Shown piece by piece: positions 8,756 through 18,379 of a stretch of DNA of 64,000 nt. The DNA is from Alistipes sp. dk3624 (GTDB taxonomy: Bacteria > Bacteroidota > Bacteroidia > Bacteroidales > Rikenellaceae). The notes below the pieces were generated by a model, which was not told the DNA's origin, made no database searches, and saw only the letters and a program-made list of their open reading frames with translations. Every line of letters begins with the position of its first letter. Position 1 is the stretch's first letter. Location: contig NZ_CP045651.1 in the NCBI RefSeq assembly GCF_009557455.1, forward strand, positions 992,001 to 1,056,000. The letters run 5' to 3'. A program made the position numbers and the translations under genes.

Positions 8756-9805
8756 TTATTTGTTTCTTTCCGGACGCAGGCTGCGGACAGTCGCACCGGC
8801 CTGCCACATTTCGCTTTCGCGCAGCTCTTTGAGCTCCTGGTTCAGCTTTTCGCGGTAATCCGGCTTGCTGTTCGAGTCGATCGAACGCTGCGCTTCGTTA
8901 CCGGCAGCCACTTCGGCGTACAGTTTCTTGAACACCGGCAGGGTCGCGTCGCGGAACGGCTTCCACCAGTCCAGGGCGCCGCGCTGTGCGGTCGTCGAGC
9001 AGTTGGCGTACATCCAGTCCATTCCGTTTTCGCCTACCAACGGCATCAGGCTCTGGGTCAATTCCTCAACGGTTTCGTTGAAGGCTTCCGACGGCGTGTG
9101 GCCGTTTTCGCGCAACACCTGGTACTGCGCGGCGAAAATACCCTGAATAGCGCCCATCAGCGTACCGCGTTCGCCGGTCAGGTCGGAATAAACCTCGCGT
9201 TTGAAAGTCGTTTCGAACAGGTAGCCCGAACCCACGCCGATACCCAGCGCGATCACGCGTTCCATAGCGCGGCCGGTAGCATCCTGCAAAACGGCATAGC
9301 TTGAGTTCAAACCGCGACCTTCGAGGAACAAACGGCGCAGCGAAGTACCCGAACCTTTCGGAGCGATCATGATCACGTCCACGTCTTTCGGAGGAACGAT
9401 ACCGGTGCGATCCGAATAGGTAGCGCCGAAACCGTGCGAGAAATAGAGCGCCTTGCCGGCCGTCAGGTGCTTTTTCACGGAAGGCCATACGGCGATCTGA
9501 GCGGCGTCCGACAGCAAGTACTGAATAATGGTCGCCTTTTCGCAGGCCTCTTCGATTTCGAACAGCGTCTTTCCCGGAACCCAGCCGTCGGCAACGGCTT
9601 TGTCCCACGTCTTCGAATTTTTACGCTGGCCGACGATCACGTTGAATCCGTTATCTTTCAGATTCAGAGACTGTCCGGGGCCCTGAACGCCGTATCCGAT
9701 CACTGCGATGGTTTCGTTCTTCAGCACTTCGAGCGCTTTGCTCAGGGGGAACTCTTCACGTGTGGTCACGTTCTCCACAACTCCCCCGAAATTCATTTTT
9801 GCCAT
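8756..9805 (-). CDS. ilvC: Ketol-acid reductoisomerase
   Basis: 349-residue enzyme for the second step of valine/isoleucine synthesis: isomerisation and NADPH reduction of acetolactate or acetohydroxybutyrate, Mg-dependent. The Rossmann loop is at about 36-45 (GYGVQGPGQS; the Bacteroidota form has GPG where many bacteria have GHA). The catalytic acidic residues lie in the C-terminal knotted helices, e.g. DLTGERGTLMG and the ETVEELT region. Last gene of ilvD-ilvB-ilvN-ilvC, 35 nt after ilvN, with a strong terminator downstream. Full length, nothing missing. Confidence 0.95.
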   Translation of the reverse strand: MAKMNFGGVVENVTTREEFPLSKALEVLKNETIAVIGYGVQGPGQSLNLKDNGFNVIVGQRKNSKTWDKAVADGWVPGKTLFEIEEACEKATIIQYLLSDAAQIAVWPSVKKHLTAGKALYFSHGFGATYSDRTGIVPPKDVDVIMIAPKGSGTSLRRLFLEGRGLNSSYAVLQDATGRAMERVIALGIGVGSGYLFETTFKREVYSDLTGERGTLMGAIQGIFAAQYQVLRENGHTPSEAFNETVEELTQSLMPLVGENGMDWMYANCSTTAQRGALDWWKPFRDATLPVFKKLYAEVAAGNEAQRSIDSNSKPDYREKLNQELKELRESEMWQAGATVRSLRPERNK

Positions 9806-9840
9806 GATTTTCTGTTTTTAAAAATCGATTTATAAGTTTG

Positions 9841-10362
9841 TTATAGTTCGTTCAATCCGTTTCCGTTCGGCTCGCGGTGCAGCACCACGCTGCCCGAACG
9901 CGTAAACTCGATCAGGATTCCCCGGCTTTCGAGCTCCGTGCGCATGTTCTCGATCTCCTCGCGCGTGCCGGTCTTCTCGACCACTACGTACGCCGGGTTC
10001 ATCTCGATGATACGGGCGCTCCACTCGCGGACGATCATGTCCACCGTGCCGCTCTCCTTGAAAATCTTCGACGAAAGTTTATAGAGCGCGATCTCCTGCG
10101 TAATCAGCTCGTCATTCGAATAGTATTCCACCTGGATCACCTCGACGATGTTACGCAGTTGCTTGGCCAGTTTGTCGATAACCTCCTGCGTCGTAAAAGC
10201 CGAGATCACGAACATACTGATTCCCTTGATCGACGATTCCGATACTTTCAGACTTTCGATGTTGATCTTACGCCGCAGGTAGAGAGCCGTAATCCGGTTC
10301 AACACCCCGATCTGGTTCTCCGTAAATGCGATAACGATATATTCCTTAATCATAACTGTCAA
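9841..10362 (-). CDS. ilvN: Acetolactate synthase small (regulatory) subunit
   Basis: 173 residues with an N-terminal ACT domain (about 5-80, YIVIAFTENQIGVLNRITALYLRRKINIE-type pattern) and the C-terminal ALS_ss_C domain (about 95-165). It binds the catalytic subunit IlvB, raises its activity and gives valine feedback inhibition. The start is 12 nt after the ilvB stop, so translation is probably coupled. Could equally be named ilvH; the two names are not distinguishable here. Confidence 0.92.
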   Translation of the reverse strand: MTVMIKEYIVIAFTENQIGVLNRITALYLRRKINIESLKVSESSIKGISMFVISAFTTQEVIDKLAKQLRNIVEVIQVEYYSNDELITQEIALYKLSSKIFKESGTVDMIVREWSARIIEMNPAYVVVEKTGTREEIENMRTELESRGILIEFTRSGSVVLHREPNGNGLNEL

Positions 10363-10374
10363 CTCCGTTAGGTT

Positions 10375-12087
10375 CTACTTTTTGTCAGGTTCCTTGGCGA
10401 TCAGATCCGACAGCGATGCGCCGGCCGGCACCATCGGAAAAACGTTCTCCTCGGACAGCACGTCCACTTCGAGGAAATAGGCTCCCGGAGCCTTCACCAG
10501 TTCGTCGATCGCCCCTTTCAGTTCCGACAACTGCGTCACGCGACGGTTCGGAATCCCGTACGCCTCGGCAATCATCGTGAACTTCGGGTTTTCGAGGCTC
10601 GTGTACGAATAACGCTTTTCGAAGAACAACTGCTGCCATTGGCGCACCATACCGAGGTAATGGTTGTTCAGCACGATCATCTTGACGCCGATCTTGTTCT
10701 GCATGATCGTCCCAAGCTCCTGCATCGTCATCTGAAACCCGCCGTCGCCCATCATCACGACCACTTCGCGGTCGGGCACGCCGAGTTTCGCCCCCATCGC
10801 GGCGGGCAGCCCGAATCCCATCGTGCCGAGCCCTCCGGACGTAATGAAACTGCGCGTACGATTGAACTTCGAATAGCGGGCGCTGAACATCTGGTGCTGT
10901 CCCACGTCGGTTACGATCACCGCATCGGCCTTTTCGGCCTCGGCCAGCGTGCTGACCACGTCGTACATCGAAATACGGACGCCCTGCGGATCGGTGCTCG
11001 GCTTCACGACGACTTCGTATTCGCGTCGATGGTAGTCTTCCGCCATCGCAATCCATTCGGCGCGCTCCTTATACCGGATGCCCACTTTCAGCGCGTCGAA
11101 CGCGTCGCCGGCGTCGGCATGGATCGGCAGTTCGACGGCCACGTTCTTGCCCAGTTCGGCCGGATCGATATCGACGTGGATGATCTTCGCATTCGGCGCA
11201 TACTGCTTCACGTTACCGGTCACCCGGTCGCTGAAACGCATACCGACGGCCACGATCAGATCGCTCTGCTGCGTCATCCGGTTACCGGCGATATTGCCGT
11301 GCATCCCGAGCATACCGATGAACAGCGGATGGCTGTTCGGCACGGTCGAAATACCCATTAGCGTCTGCGCCATCGGGATTCCGGCCGCTTCGGCGAACTC
11401 CAGCAACTTGGTCTCCGCGCCGGCGAGCTTTACGCCCTGTCCAACGATCAGCAGCGGACGTTCGGCCGCATTGATCATTTCGACGGCCCGCTGGATCGCT
11501 TTCGGATCAACCTCCGGATGCGGCTTGTAGCTGCGCAAATAAATGCACGGTTTATAACTGTAATCGAACTCCTCGACCTGAGCGTTTTTCGAAATATCGA
11601 TCACCACCGGCCCGGGACGTCCCGTGCGGGCGATGTAATAAGCCTTGGCGATCGCACCCGGAATTTCGGACGCTTTGGTCACTTGGAAATTCCATTTCGA
11701 AATCGGCATCGTCATGCTGATCGTATCGGCCTCCTGGAAGGCGTCCGTTCCGAGCAGAGTCGAAGGCACCTGCCCGGTAATGCAGATGATCGGCGTCGAG
11801 TCGAGCATCGCGTCGGCGATCCCGGTCACCAGGTTCGTAGCGCCCGGGCCGGACGTAGCCAGGCAAACGCCCACCTTGCCGGTGGCGCGCGCATAACCCT
11901 GCGCGGCATGTACGGCGCCCTGTTCGTGGCGCGTGAGAATGTGATTCAACCGATCGGTATGATGGTACAGATGATCGTAAATCGGGATTACCTGACCGCC
12001 CGGGTAACCGAATATCGTATCGGTTCCTTCGGCTATAAGCGACAGTAAGAGAGCCTCGGCCCCTTTTATTTTTTGTTTGTTGGACAT
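10375..12087 (-). CDS. ilvB: Acetolactate synthase large (catalytic) subunit
   Basis: ThDP/FAD enzyme condensing two pyruvates, or pyruvate plus 2-oxobutyrate, in the first common step of branched-chain amino acid synthesis. The start at 12087 (MSNKQKIKGAEALLLSLIAEG) was chosen over an ATG 21 nt upstream because family members start near this Lys/Gly-rich run. Seen: the N-terminal ThDP domain with the catalytic Glu in LTRHEQGAVHAAQGYARATG (the peptide is split here only for reference), a central FAD-linked domain, and the C-terminal ThDP motif MGDGGFQMT...NN. Second gene of the operon, 86-107 nt after ilvD. Confidence 0.95.
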   Translation of the reverse strand: MSNKQKIKGAEALLLSLIAEGTDTIFGYPGGQVIPIYDHLYHHTDRLNHILTRHEQGAVHAAQGYARATGKVGVCLATSGPGATNLVTGIADAMLDSTPIICITGQVPSTLLGTDAFQEADTISMTMPISKWNFQVTKASEIPGAIAKAYYIARTGRPGPVVIDISKNAQVEEFDYSYKPCIYLRSYKPHPEVDPKAIQRAVEMINAAERPLLIVGQGVKLAGAETKLLEFAEAAGIPMAQTLMGISTVPNSHPLFIGMLGMHGNIAGNRMTQQSDLIVAVGMRFSDRVTGNVKQYAPNAKIIHVDIDPAELGKNVAVELPIHADAGDAFDALKVGIRYKERAEWIAMAEDYHRREYEVVVKPSTDPQGVRISMYDVVSTLAEAEKADAVIVTDVGQHQMFSARYSKFNRTRSFITSGGLGTMGFGLPAAMGAKLGVPDREVVVMMGDGGFQMTMQELGTIMQNKIGVKMIVLNNHYLGMVRQWQQLFFEKRYSYTSLENPKFTMIAEAYGIPNRRVTQLSELKGAIDELVKAPGAYFLEVDVLSEENVFPMVPAGASLSDLIAKEPDKK

Positions 12088-12193
12088 AATGAACGTATTA
12101 AAATTCAACCATCGGAAAACAACCGCAACCGCCCGGAACGTATTCCGAAAACGATTCTGCTATTACAAGGCTGTTTCCCCGAACAACGTGTTG

Positions 12194-14008
12194 CTAAATG
12201 TTTTCGCGTACTCCGCCCTTGTCGGCCGATGTTACCATCGATGCGTAGGCCTTAAGGGCCCGACTGACGACTCGGTTGCGCTCCACGGGTTCGAAGCGGA
12301 CAATCGCCTGCCTGCGCATATCGAGCTCCTCCGAAGTAAGTTCTACATTGATCGTTCGGTTCGGTATATCGATAAGGATCGTATCGTCGTCCTTTACCAG
12401 CGCGATGTCGCCGCCCGCTGCGGCCTCGGGTGAAACGTGCCCGATCGACAGTCCCGACGTACCGCCGGAAAAACGACCGTCCGTAATCAGCGCGCACGCC
12501 TTGCCGAGGTTCACCGACTTCAGGTACGAAGTCGGGTACAGCATCTCCTGCATACCGGGGCCCCCTTTCGGTCCTTCGTAACGGATCACCACCACGTCGC
12601 CGGCTTTCACCTTACCGCCCAGAATACCGTCGCAGGCCTCTTCCTGCGATTCGAATACGCGGGCTTTGCCCTCGAAACGCAGGATCGACTCGTCGACGCC
12701 CGCCGTTTTGACGATGCAGCCGTTGCGGGCGATGTTGCCGAACAGTACGGCCAGTCCGCCGTCCTTCAGGTACGGATGCTCCAGGTCGCGGATACATCCC
12801 TTCTCGCGGTCGGTATCGGCCGCCGGGTATCTCGTATCCTGCGAACCCAGCTTCAGGTTGAAACGTTCGCCGGGAGCGGCCAGCGCACGCGTCTTCGCCT
12901 CGTCGGCAACGTCCGGACTACGCAGGTCGTTCAGGCGGATCGCCTCGCCGAGCGTCATTCCGTCGACGCGGACGACGGCCGTATCGAGCAGCTTCCCTCG
13001 GTTCAATTCGCCGAGAATGCTCAGGATTCCGCCGGCGCGGTTGACGTCCTGAATATGGTACAGCGGCGTGTTCGGCGCAACTTTGCAGATCACCGGCACG
13101 CGGCGCGACAGCATGTCGATGTCGCTCATCGTGAAATCCACGCCGGCCTCTTGAGCAACCGCCAGCAGGTGCAGCACGGTATTCGACGACCCCCCCATCG
13201 CGATATCCATCGACATCGCGTTCAGGAAGGCCGCGCGCGTAGCGACCGACCGCGGCAATACGGCTTCGTTATCGTTGAAATAATATTCCCTGGCATTCTT
13301 GACGATCAATTTGGCCGCCTTGCGAAACAACTCCGTCCGCAGTTTATGCGTGGCTAACACCGTTCCGTTACCGGGCAGCGAGAGTCCCAGCGCCTCGGTC
13401 AGACAGTTCATCGAGTTGGCGGTAAACATACCGGAGCACGAACCGCAAGTCGGACAAGCGGCGCGTTCGAGTTTCGACAAATCGTCGTCCGAAAAATCCT
13501 TGTCGGCTCCCTTGACCATCACGTCGATCAGGTCGTAAGCGCGGTCGCCGAGCCGTCCGGCCTCCATCGGCCCCCCCGACACGAAAACGGCCGGAATGTT
13601 CAGCCGCATCGCGGCCATCAGCATCCCCGGGGTGATCTTGTCGCAGTTCGAAATGCAGATCATCGCGTCCACCTTGTGCGCGTTGCACATATATTCGACG
13701 CTATCGGCGATCAGGTCGCGCGACGGCAGCGAATAGAGCATCCCGTCGTGTCCCATCGCAATCCCGTCGTCGATGGCGATCGTATTGAACTCGGCGGCGA
13801 AACAGCCCTCTTCGGCGATCCACTCTTTGATTTGCTGTCCGATTTCATGCAGATGCACGTGCCCGGGGACGAACTGAGTGAACGAGTTGACGACGGCGAT
13901 CACCGGCTGTCCGAACTGTTCTTCCTTCATTCCGTTTGCTCTCCAGAGACTTCTGGCTCCCGCCATTTTCCGTCCCGTGGTACAGACACTGCTTCTGAGA
14001 TTTTTCAT
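12194..14008 (-). CDS. ilvD: Dihydroxy-acid dehydratase
   Basis: 604 residues; dehydrates 2,3-dihydroxy-3-methylbutanoate and its homolog to the 2-oxo acids in the third step to valine and isoleucine. The iron-sulfur ligands are visible in [10 protein letters not shown] (about 122-131) and in [11 protein letters not shown] (about 193-203). A C-terminal beta-barrel swivel domain follows ([14 protein letters not shown]). First gene of the ilv operon with a leader of about 190 nt, which contains repeated AACCGG sites. Full length compared with the family (about 560-615). Confidence 0.95.
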   Translation of the reverse strand: MKNLRSSVCTTGRKMAGARSLWRANGMKEEQFGQPVIAVVNSFTQFVPGHVHLHEIGQQIKEWIAEEGCFAAEFNTIAIDDGIAMGHDGMLYSLPSRDLIADSVEYMCNAHKVDAMICISNCDKITPGMLMAAMRLNIPAVFVSGGPMEAGRLGDRAYDLIDVMVKGADKDFSDDDLSKLERAACPTCGSCSGMFTANSMNCLTEALGLSLPGNGTVLATHKLRTELFRKAAKLIVKNAREYYFNDNEAVLPRSVATRAAFLNAMSMDIAMGGSSNTVLHLLAVAQEAGVDFTMSDIDMLSRRVPVICKVAPNTPLYHIQDVNRAGGILSILGELNRGKLLDTAVVRVDGMTLGEAIRLNDLRSPDVADEAKTRALAAPGERFNLKLGSQDTRYPAADTDREKGCIRDLEHPYLKDGGLAVLFGNIARNGCIVKTAGVDESILRFEGKARVFESQEEACDGILGGKVKAGDVVVIRYEGPKGGPGMQEMLYPTSYLKSVNLGKACALITDGRFSGGTSGLSIGHVSPEAAAGGDIALVKDDDTILIDIPNRTINVELTSEELDMRRQAIVRFEPVERNRVVSRALKAYASMVTSADKGGVRENI

Positions 14009-14217
14009 AACTTTCGTTTTCTTGTTTCTTCCCTAATGTACTGCGGCAAAATAAGCGAAAGAATCCTGTTTCCGGTCTTCGTTCCGCGCGCCGCCTATGA
14101 TGCTCAAACCGGCATAACGCCGATCATATCGTTATCATCCAACCGGTTAACAGACATCCGGGCACTATAACAAACCGGTTACGAAATGCCTGGGCGTCCG
14201 TTGATCGAGCAAAGGTA
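14009..14217 (-). promoter_or_regulatory. ilvD leader with -7 element and AACCGGTT repeats
   Basis: On the minus strand TACCTTTG at 14217-14210 is a perfect -7 element; a -33 TTTG at ideal spacing is not seen. The leader of about 195 nt then contains AACCGGTT at 14173-14180 and 14141-14148 and a partial AAACCGG at 14106-14112, spaced 32-34 nt. A 17-codon ORF (14155 down to about 14102) with Val, Leu and Ile codons could be a leader peptide, but it has no run of regulatory codons. This may be where the operon is regulated; no regulator is known to me. Confidence 0.35.
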
Positions 14218-14384
14218 GAACTTTTTAAAAAACAATAAAAATTATTACCCGCTTTTTTGAGGGTGAACCACAATTCCTTCGGCTTCGAAAATTCACGGAA
14301 TCCGGAAAATACGGCGGATCGGCCCATACAAAGCGAACCGGACGGACGGCGGCCGATAAAAACAGCTGCATACGTATTTTTTTT

Positions 14385-14392
14385 TACCTTTG
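14385..14392 (+). promoter_or_regulatory. -7 element of nadC
   Basis: TACCTTTG matches the Bacteroidota -7 consensus exactly and lies 30 nt before the nadC ATG at 14423. It excludes an upstream in-frame ATG at 14390, which would fall inside the promoter. The bases between 14218 and 14384 hold no supported gene. Confidence 0.6.
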
Positions 14393-14422
14393 CTGCGTTA
14401 TAAACTTATAATCGAAAAGAAC

Positions 14423-15286
14423 ATGAAGGAAGAATATATCCCGTTCGTCAACGACCTGATCGAACTGGCCATCCGCGAGGACATCGGCGACGGCGACCAT
14501 TCGTCGCTCGCGTGCATCCCGCACGACGAACGCGGCCGGATGAAGCTGCTCGTCAAGCAGGAAGGCGTCCTGGCCGGCGTCGAAGTCGCCGAAACCGTGC
14601 TGCGCCGGCTCGATCCGGAAGCGAAATTCGAAAAACGGCTCGACGACGGCGCGCGCGTCCAACCGGGCGACATCGCCTTTTACGTCGAAGGACGGCTGAT
14701 CTCATTGTTGCAGGCCGAACGCATCCTGCTGAACATCATGCAGCGGATGAGCGGCGTAGCGACGCAGACGGCCGTTTACGTCCAGGAACTGGACGGGCTC
14801 AAAACACAGGTGATCGACACGCGCAAAACCACGCCGGGCATGCGCGTGCTGGACAAGATGGCCGTCCGCATCGGCGGCGGCGGCAACCACCGCATCGGGC
14901 TGTTCGACATGGTGATCCTCAAGGACAACCACATCGACTTCGCCGGCGGCATCACGCCCGCGATCCGCAAGACGCAGGCCTACCTGAAAGAGAAAGGCAA
15001 AAATATCCCGATCGAAGTCGAGGTGCGGTCGCTGGACGACATCCGCGAAGTGCTCTCGGTAGGCGGCGTAGACCGGATCATGCTCGACAACTTCTCGCCG
15101 GAGACGACCCGCGAGGCGGTCGCGTTGATCGGCGGACGGTACGAAACCGAATCGTCGGGCGGCATCACGCTGAAAAACCTGCGCGAATATGCCGAATGCG
15201 GCGTAGACTTCATCTCGGTCGGCGCGCTGACGCACCAAATCAAGAGCCTCGACCTGAGCCTGAAAGCGTGTAAGGCCGGCGAATAA
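14423..15286 (+). CDS. nadC: Nicotinate-nucleotide pyrophosphorylase (carboxylating)
   Basis: 287 residues; converts quinolinate and PRPP to nicotinate mononucleotide in NAD synthesis. Seen: the N-terminal EDIGDGDHSS motif (near residue 19), the QPRT signature DTRKTTPGMR (about 133-142), the substrate-binding GGGNHRIGLFDMVILKDNH region (about 152-170), and the C-terminal alpha/beta barrel ending with SSGGITLKNLREYA and DFISVGALTH. The peptidase gene begins 6-13 nt after its stop, so the two are probably cotranscribed. NadA and NadB are not in this window. Confidence 0.95.
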   Translation: MKEEYIPFVNDLIELAIREDIGDGDHSSLACIPHDERGRMKLLVKQEGVLAGVEVAETVLRRLDPEAKFEKRLDDGARVQPGDIAFYVEGRLISLLQAERILLNIMQRMSGVATQTAVYVQELDGLKTQVIDTRKTTPGMRVLDKMAVRIGGGGNHRIGLFDMVILKDNHIDFAGGITPAIRKTQAYLKEKGKNIPIEVEVRSLDDIREVLSVGGVDRIMLDNFSPETTREAVALIGGRYETESSGGITLKNLREYAECGVDFISVGALTHQIKSLDLSLKACKAGE

Positions 15287-15292
15287 TCTCTC

Positions 15293-17482
15293 TTGCCGAT
15301 GAATTTCGAAACGCGGTATGACCTGTCCCGGCGCGGACGATACGCCGGACGTTTACTTTTCCTGATTACGATGGCTGCGCTTATCCTGAATCCCGGTGCG
15401 GCGGCCCAGGGCCGCTTCGACTACGCCGACCTGCGCGGCGGTTTGTTCACGCCGAAAACCGTCGGCGGCGTCCGCAGTATGCGCGACGGCGAACATTATA
15501 CGGCGGTCGACAGCGGCCGCATCGTCCGATACAGCTACCGGACGGGCGAACGGCTGGCCGTGATTTTCGACCGCGCGACAGCCACCCCGTCGATAGACTT
15601 TACGGATTACCGGTTCAGCGCCGACGAAACCCGCATCTTGCTGTCGACCGACGTAAAACCGGTGTACCGCCGTTCGTTCACGGCCGAATACTGGATATTC
15701 GATACGAAAGACGGATCGCTCAGGCGGCTTTCGACGGGCGGGCCGCAGCAACAGGCCGCCTTCTCGCCGGACGGCCACCGCGTGGCCTTCGTTCGCGACA
15801 ACGACCTTTTCGTGGCCGACCTCGCGGACGGCGCCGAACGCCGCATTACCTCCGATGGACGGAAGAACCACATCATCAACGGTATCCCCGACTGGGTATA
15901 CGAAGAGGAATTCGCCTTCGCGCGGGCGTTCGAATGGTCGCCCGACGGACGGCGGATCGCCTGGCTGCGGTTCGACGAAAGCCGCGTCAGGGAGTACAAT
16001 ATGAACCGTTTCGACGGGAAGCTGTATCCGGAAAACTACACGTTCAAGTACCCGAAGGCCGGCGAGGAAAACTCGATCGTCGAACTCTACTGCCACGATC
16101 TGGAAACCGGCGAAACCGTCCGGATCGATACCGGCGGCGAAACCGACCGATACATTCCGCGCCTGCTGTGGACGCCGTCCGGAGAGCTGGCTTTCTACCG
16201 GCTGAACAGGCTGCAAAATCACTTCGAAGTGTTATTGAGCGACCGCAACGGCGCGACGCGCGTCGTTTACGACGAACGCGACGAACGCTACGTCGAACAC
16301 GCCGACCGGTCGACCGTCACGTTCCTGCCCGACGGCGACCGTTTCGTCGTCCGCAGCGAACGGAACGGCTACATGCACCTGTACTTGCACAGCATCCGCA
16401 AAGGCTTTCTGAAACAACTGACCGACGGACAGTGGGAAGTCACGGCGATGCTGGGCGTCTCCGACGACCGGGTTTACTACTTGTCCACCGAAACCTCGCC
16501 GCTCAGACGCGACCTGTATGCGGTCCGACTGGACGGCAAGGATAAGAAACGGCTGACCGGGGGCGACGGCACTTACAACATCCTGCCGTCCGAAGGGTTT
16601 CGCTACTACATCAGTTACTTTTCGAACGTCGAGACGCCGGAGCGGATCACGCTGCACGCCGCCGACGGCCGGCTGATCCGCACGCTCGAAGACAACGCCG
16701 CGCTACGGGACACGCTGGCGGAGCGGGACGTACCGGTCAAAGAATTTTTCACGTTCCGGAATTCGGAAGGCATCGAACTGAACGGCTATCTGCTGCGGCC
16801 CGGCGATTTCGACCCGGCGAAAAAATACCCGGTGCTGATGACCCAGTACAGCGGTCCCGGATCGCAGCAGGTCGCCGACCGCTGGACGATGGAATGGACG
16901 GACGTGCTGGCGCAGCAAGGCTATATCGTCGCCTGCGTCGACGGCCGGGGAACCGGGTTCCGCGGCGAATCGTTCCGCAAATGCACGTACCGGCAACTGG
17001 GACGCTACGAAACCGAAGACCAGATCGAAGCGGCCCGCTACCTGGGGTCGCTGCCTTACGTGGACGGGTCGCGGATCGGCATTTACGGCTGGAGTTACGG
17101 CGGGTTCATGGCGTTGAACTGCATTCTGAAAGGCAACGACGTGTTCCGCATAGCGATCGCCGTAGCGCCGGTCACCTCATGGCGTTTCTACGACACGGTT
17201 TACACCGAAATTTATAACGGCATGCCGCAGGACAATCCGTCGGGCTACGACGACAATTCGCCGATCCGTTTCGCCGACCGGCTCGAAGGAAAACTGTTGA
17301 TCGCGCACGGCACGGCCGACGACAACGTGCACATTCAAAACACCTACGAAATGGCCGCCCAACTGACCGCGCACGGCAAACCGTTCGAAATGCGGATCTA
17401 TCCGGACAAAAACCACAGCATGGGCAATGCGCGGCACCACCTGTTGGAACGGTGCATCGAATTCGTAAAAGAAAATCTGTAA
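15293..17482 (+). CDS. DPP-IV-family serine peptidase (S9B)
   Basis: 729 residues (727 if the ATG at 15299 is used). A signal peptide (LLFLITMAALILNPGAAAQG) points to the periplasm or outer surface. Residues about 40-480 form the DPP-IV beta-propeller with the conserved DWVYEEEF motif that holds the substrate N-terminus. The C-terminal alpha/beta hydrolase has Ser601 in GWSYGG, Asp676 in HGTADDNVH and His708 in DKNHSM. Known role of the family: removing X-Pro dipeptides from peptide N-termini, which helps asaccharolytic Bacteroidota use peptides. It follows nadC directly with no functional link evident. Confidence 0.92.
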   Translation: MPMNFETRYDLSRRGRYAGRLLFLITMAALILNPGAAAQGRFDYADLRGGLFTPKTVGGVRSMRDGEHYTAVDSGRIVRYSYRTGERLAVIFDRATATPSIDFTDYRFSADETRILLSTDVKPVYRRSFTAEYWIFDTKDGSLRRLSTGGPQQQAAFSPDGHRVAFVRDNDLFVADLADGAERRITSDGRKNHIINGIPDWVYEEEFAFARAFEWSPDGRRIAWLRFDESRVREYNMNRFDGKLYPENYTFKYPKAGEENSIVELYCHDLETGETVRIDTGGETDRYIPRLLWTPSGELAFYRLNRLQNHFEVLLSDRNGATRVVYDERDERYVEHADRSTVTFLPDGDRFVVRSERNGYMHLYLHSIRKGFLKQLTDGQWEVTAMLGVSDDRVYYLSTETSPLRRDLYAVRLDGKDKKRLTGGDGTYNILPSEGFRYYISYFSNVETPERITLHAADGRLIRTLEDNAALRDTLAERDVPVKEFFTFRNSEGIELNGYLLRPGDFDPAKKYPVLMTQYSGPGSQQVADRWTMEWTDVLAQQGYIVACVDGRGTGFRGESFRKCTYRQLGRYETEDQIEAARYLGSLPYVDGSRIGIYGWSYGGFMALNCILKGNDVFRIAIAVAPVTSWRFYDTVYTEIYNGMPQDNPSGYDDNSPIRFADRLEGKLLIAHGTADDNVHIQNTYEMAAQLTAHGKPFEMRIYPDKNHSMGNARHHLLERCIEFVKENL

Positions 17483-17498
17483 AAAAACGCCCCGGCCG

Positions 17499-17530
17499 TT
17501 TGGCGATGCGGCAAAAACTCGTTACCTTGC
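17499..17530 (+). promoter_or_regulatory. Promoter of the exported-protein gene pair
   Basis: TTTG at 17499-17502, a 20-nt spacer, then TACCTTGC at 17523-17530 (two mismatches to TAnnTTTG). It lies 28 nt before the ATG at 17558. Confidence 0.4.
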
Positions 17531-17557
17531 AGGAAGATAACCTAACCCCTGCAAAGC

Positions 17558-18364
17558 ATGAAAACAAATGCAGCCGTTGCCGGATTGATCGCTCTGGGTT
17601 GCCTGTGCTTGTCGTTCAGCCCGCGAATCACGGATTCTCCCGCAGCCGAAAAGACGGCATCTTCATCCGTTTCCGCAAAAACGGATTCTCTGCAAAGGGA
17701 AGTCCGCCGTTTCGAAGACACGGTGCGTCAGATGGAAAAAGAACTGGGCTGGGCCGTGTTCGAAGAAGCCACCGAAATCGCTTACCGCAAGGGGATCATC
17801 GCCCCAGTCTATTCGCTGGCCGACTATCGTTTCGACATCGCATCCTACAACCTGAAAATCGACTCCTGCAAGGCCTATCGCCGGGCTTTCGACGATGCGG
17901 AGGAACAACTGCGCCAGGTGCTGATGCAGGACTCAGCTTACCTGTCGCTGATGCGGCACCTTCCGGAAAAGGACGGGAAACCGGACTACGAACGCCTGAA
18001 GGCCGGACAGGAACTGATATTCACCCGCCTGTCGCACACCTCCGAGGAATACCGCTGGAAGCGGGAGATCCGCGAACGCAGGCTGCTCGAATCGAACACC
18101 GCGCTGCTGCGCACCGTCGCTGCGGTCTGCCGCAGGCAAAACCGGGAGGTTCCGCCGTTTCCGGTTCCTCACTTACAGAACAAAATACAGAAAGACGCGG
18201 AAGCCATCGGATCGGATCTCGCCACAGACCTGTCTCCCGACAAAGAGATGGAAATGAAATACAGCGACGAACTGCGGCAGGCCATCGCCTCGCTGGAAGA
18301 AGCTCGCGAAGCCCTGTGGCTGACCCGGCAGGATCTGTACCGCCTGCAGGACGAGCGAAAATAA
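17558..18364 (+). CDS. Exported protein of unknown function, coiled-coil rich
   Basis: 268 residues that I cannot assign to a family. The N-terminus (MKTNAAVAGLIALGCLCLSF) is a signal sequence; LGC could be a lipobox with Cys15. The mature part is charged and helical with heptad-like runs (about 40-65, 125-175 and 230-265) and no obvious catalytic motif. The next gene, 15 nt downstream, also encodes an exported charged protein of similar character, and a small membrane protein follows, so the three form one transcription unit ending at the terminator at 19835. A role in envelope structure is possible; this is inference only. Confidence 0.7.
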   Translation: MKTNAAVAGLIALGCLCLSFSPRITDSPAAEKTASSSVSAKTDSLQREVRRFEDTVRQMEKELGWAVFEEATEIAYRKGIIAPVYSLADYRFDIASYNLKIDSCKAYRRAFDDAEEQLRQVLMQDSAYLSLMRHLPEKDGKPDYERLKAGQELIFTRLSHTSEEYRWKREIRERRLLESNTALLRTVAAVCRRQNREVPPFPVPHLQNKIQKDAEAIGSDLATDLSPDKEMEMKYSDELRQAIASLEEAREALWLTRQDLYRLQDERK

Positions 18365-18379
18365 TAATCCGCCGCAGCC

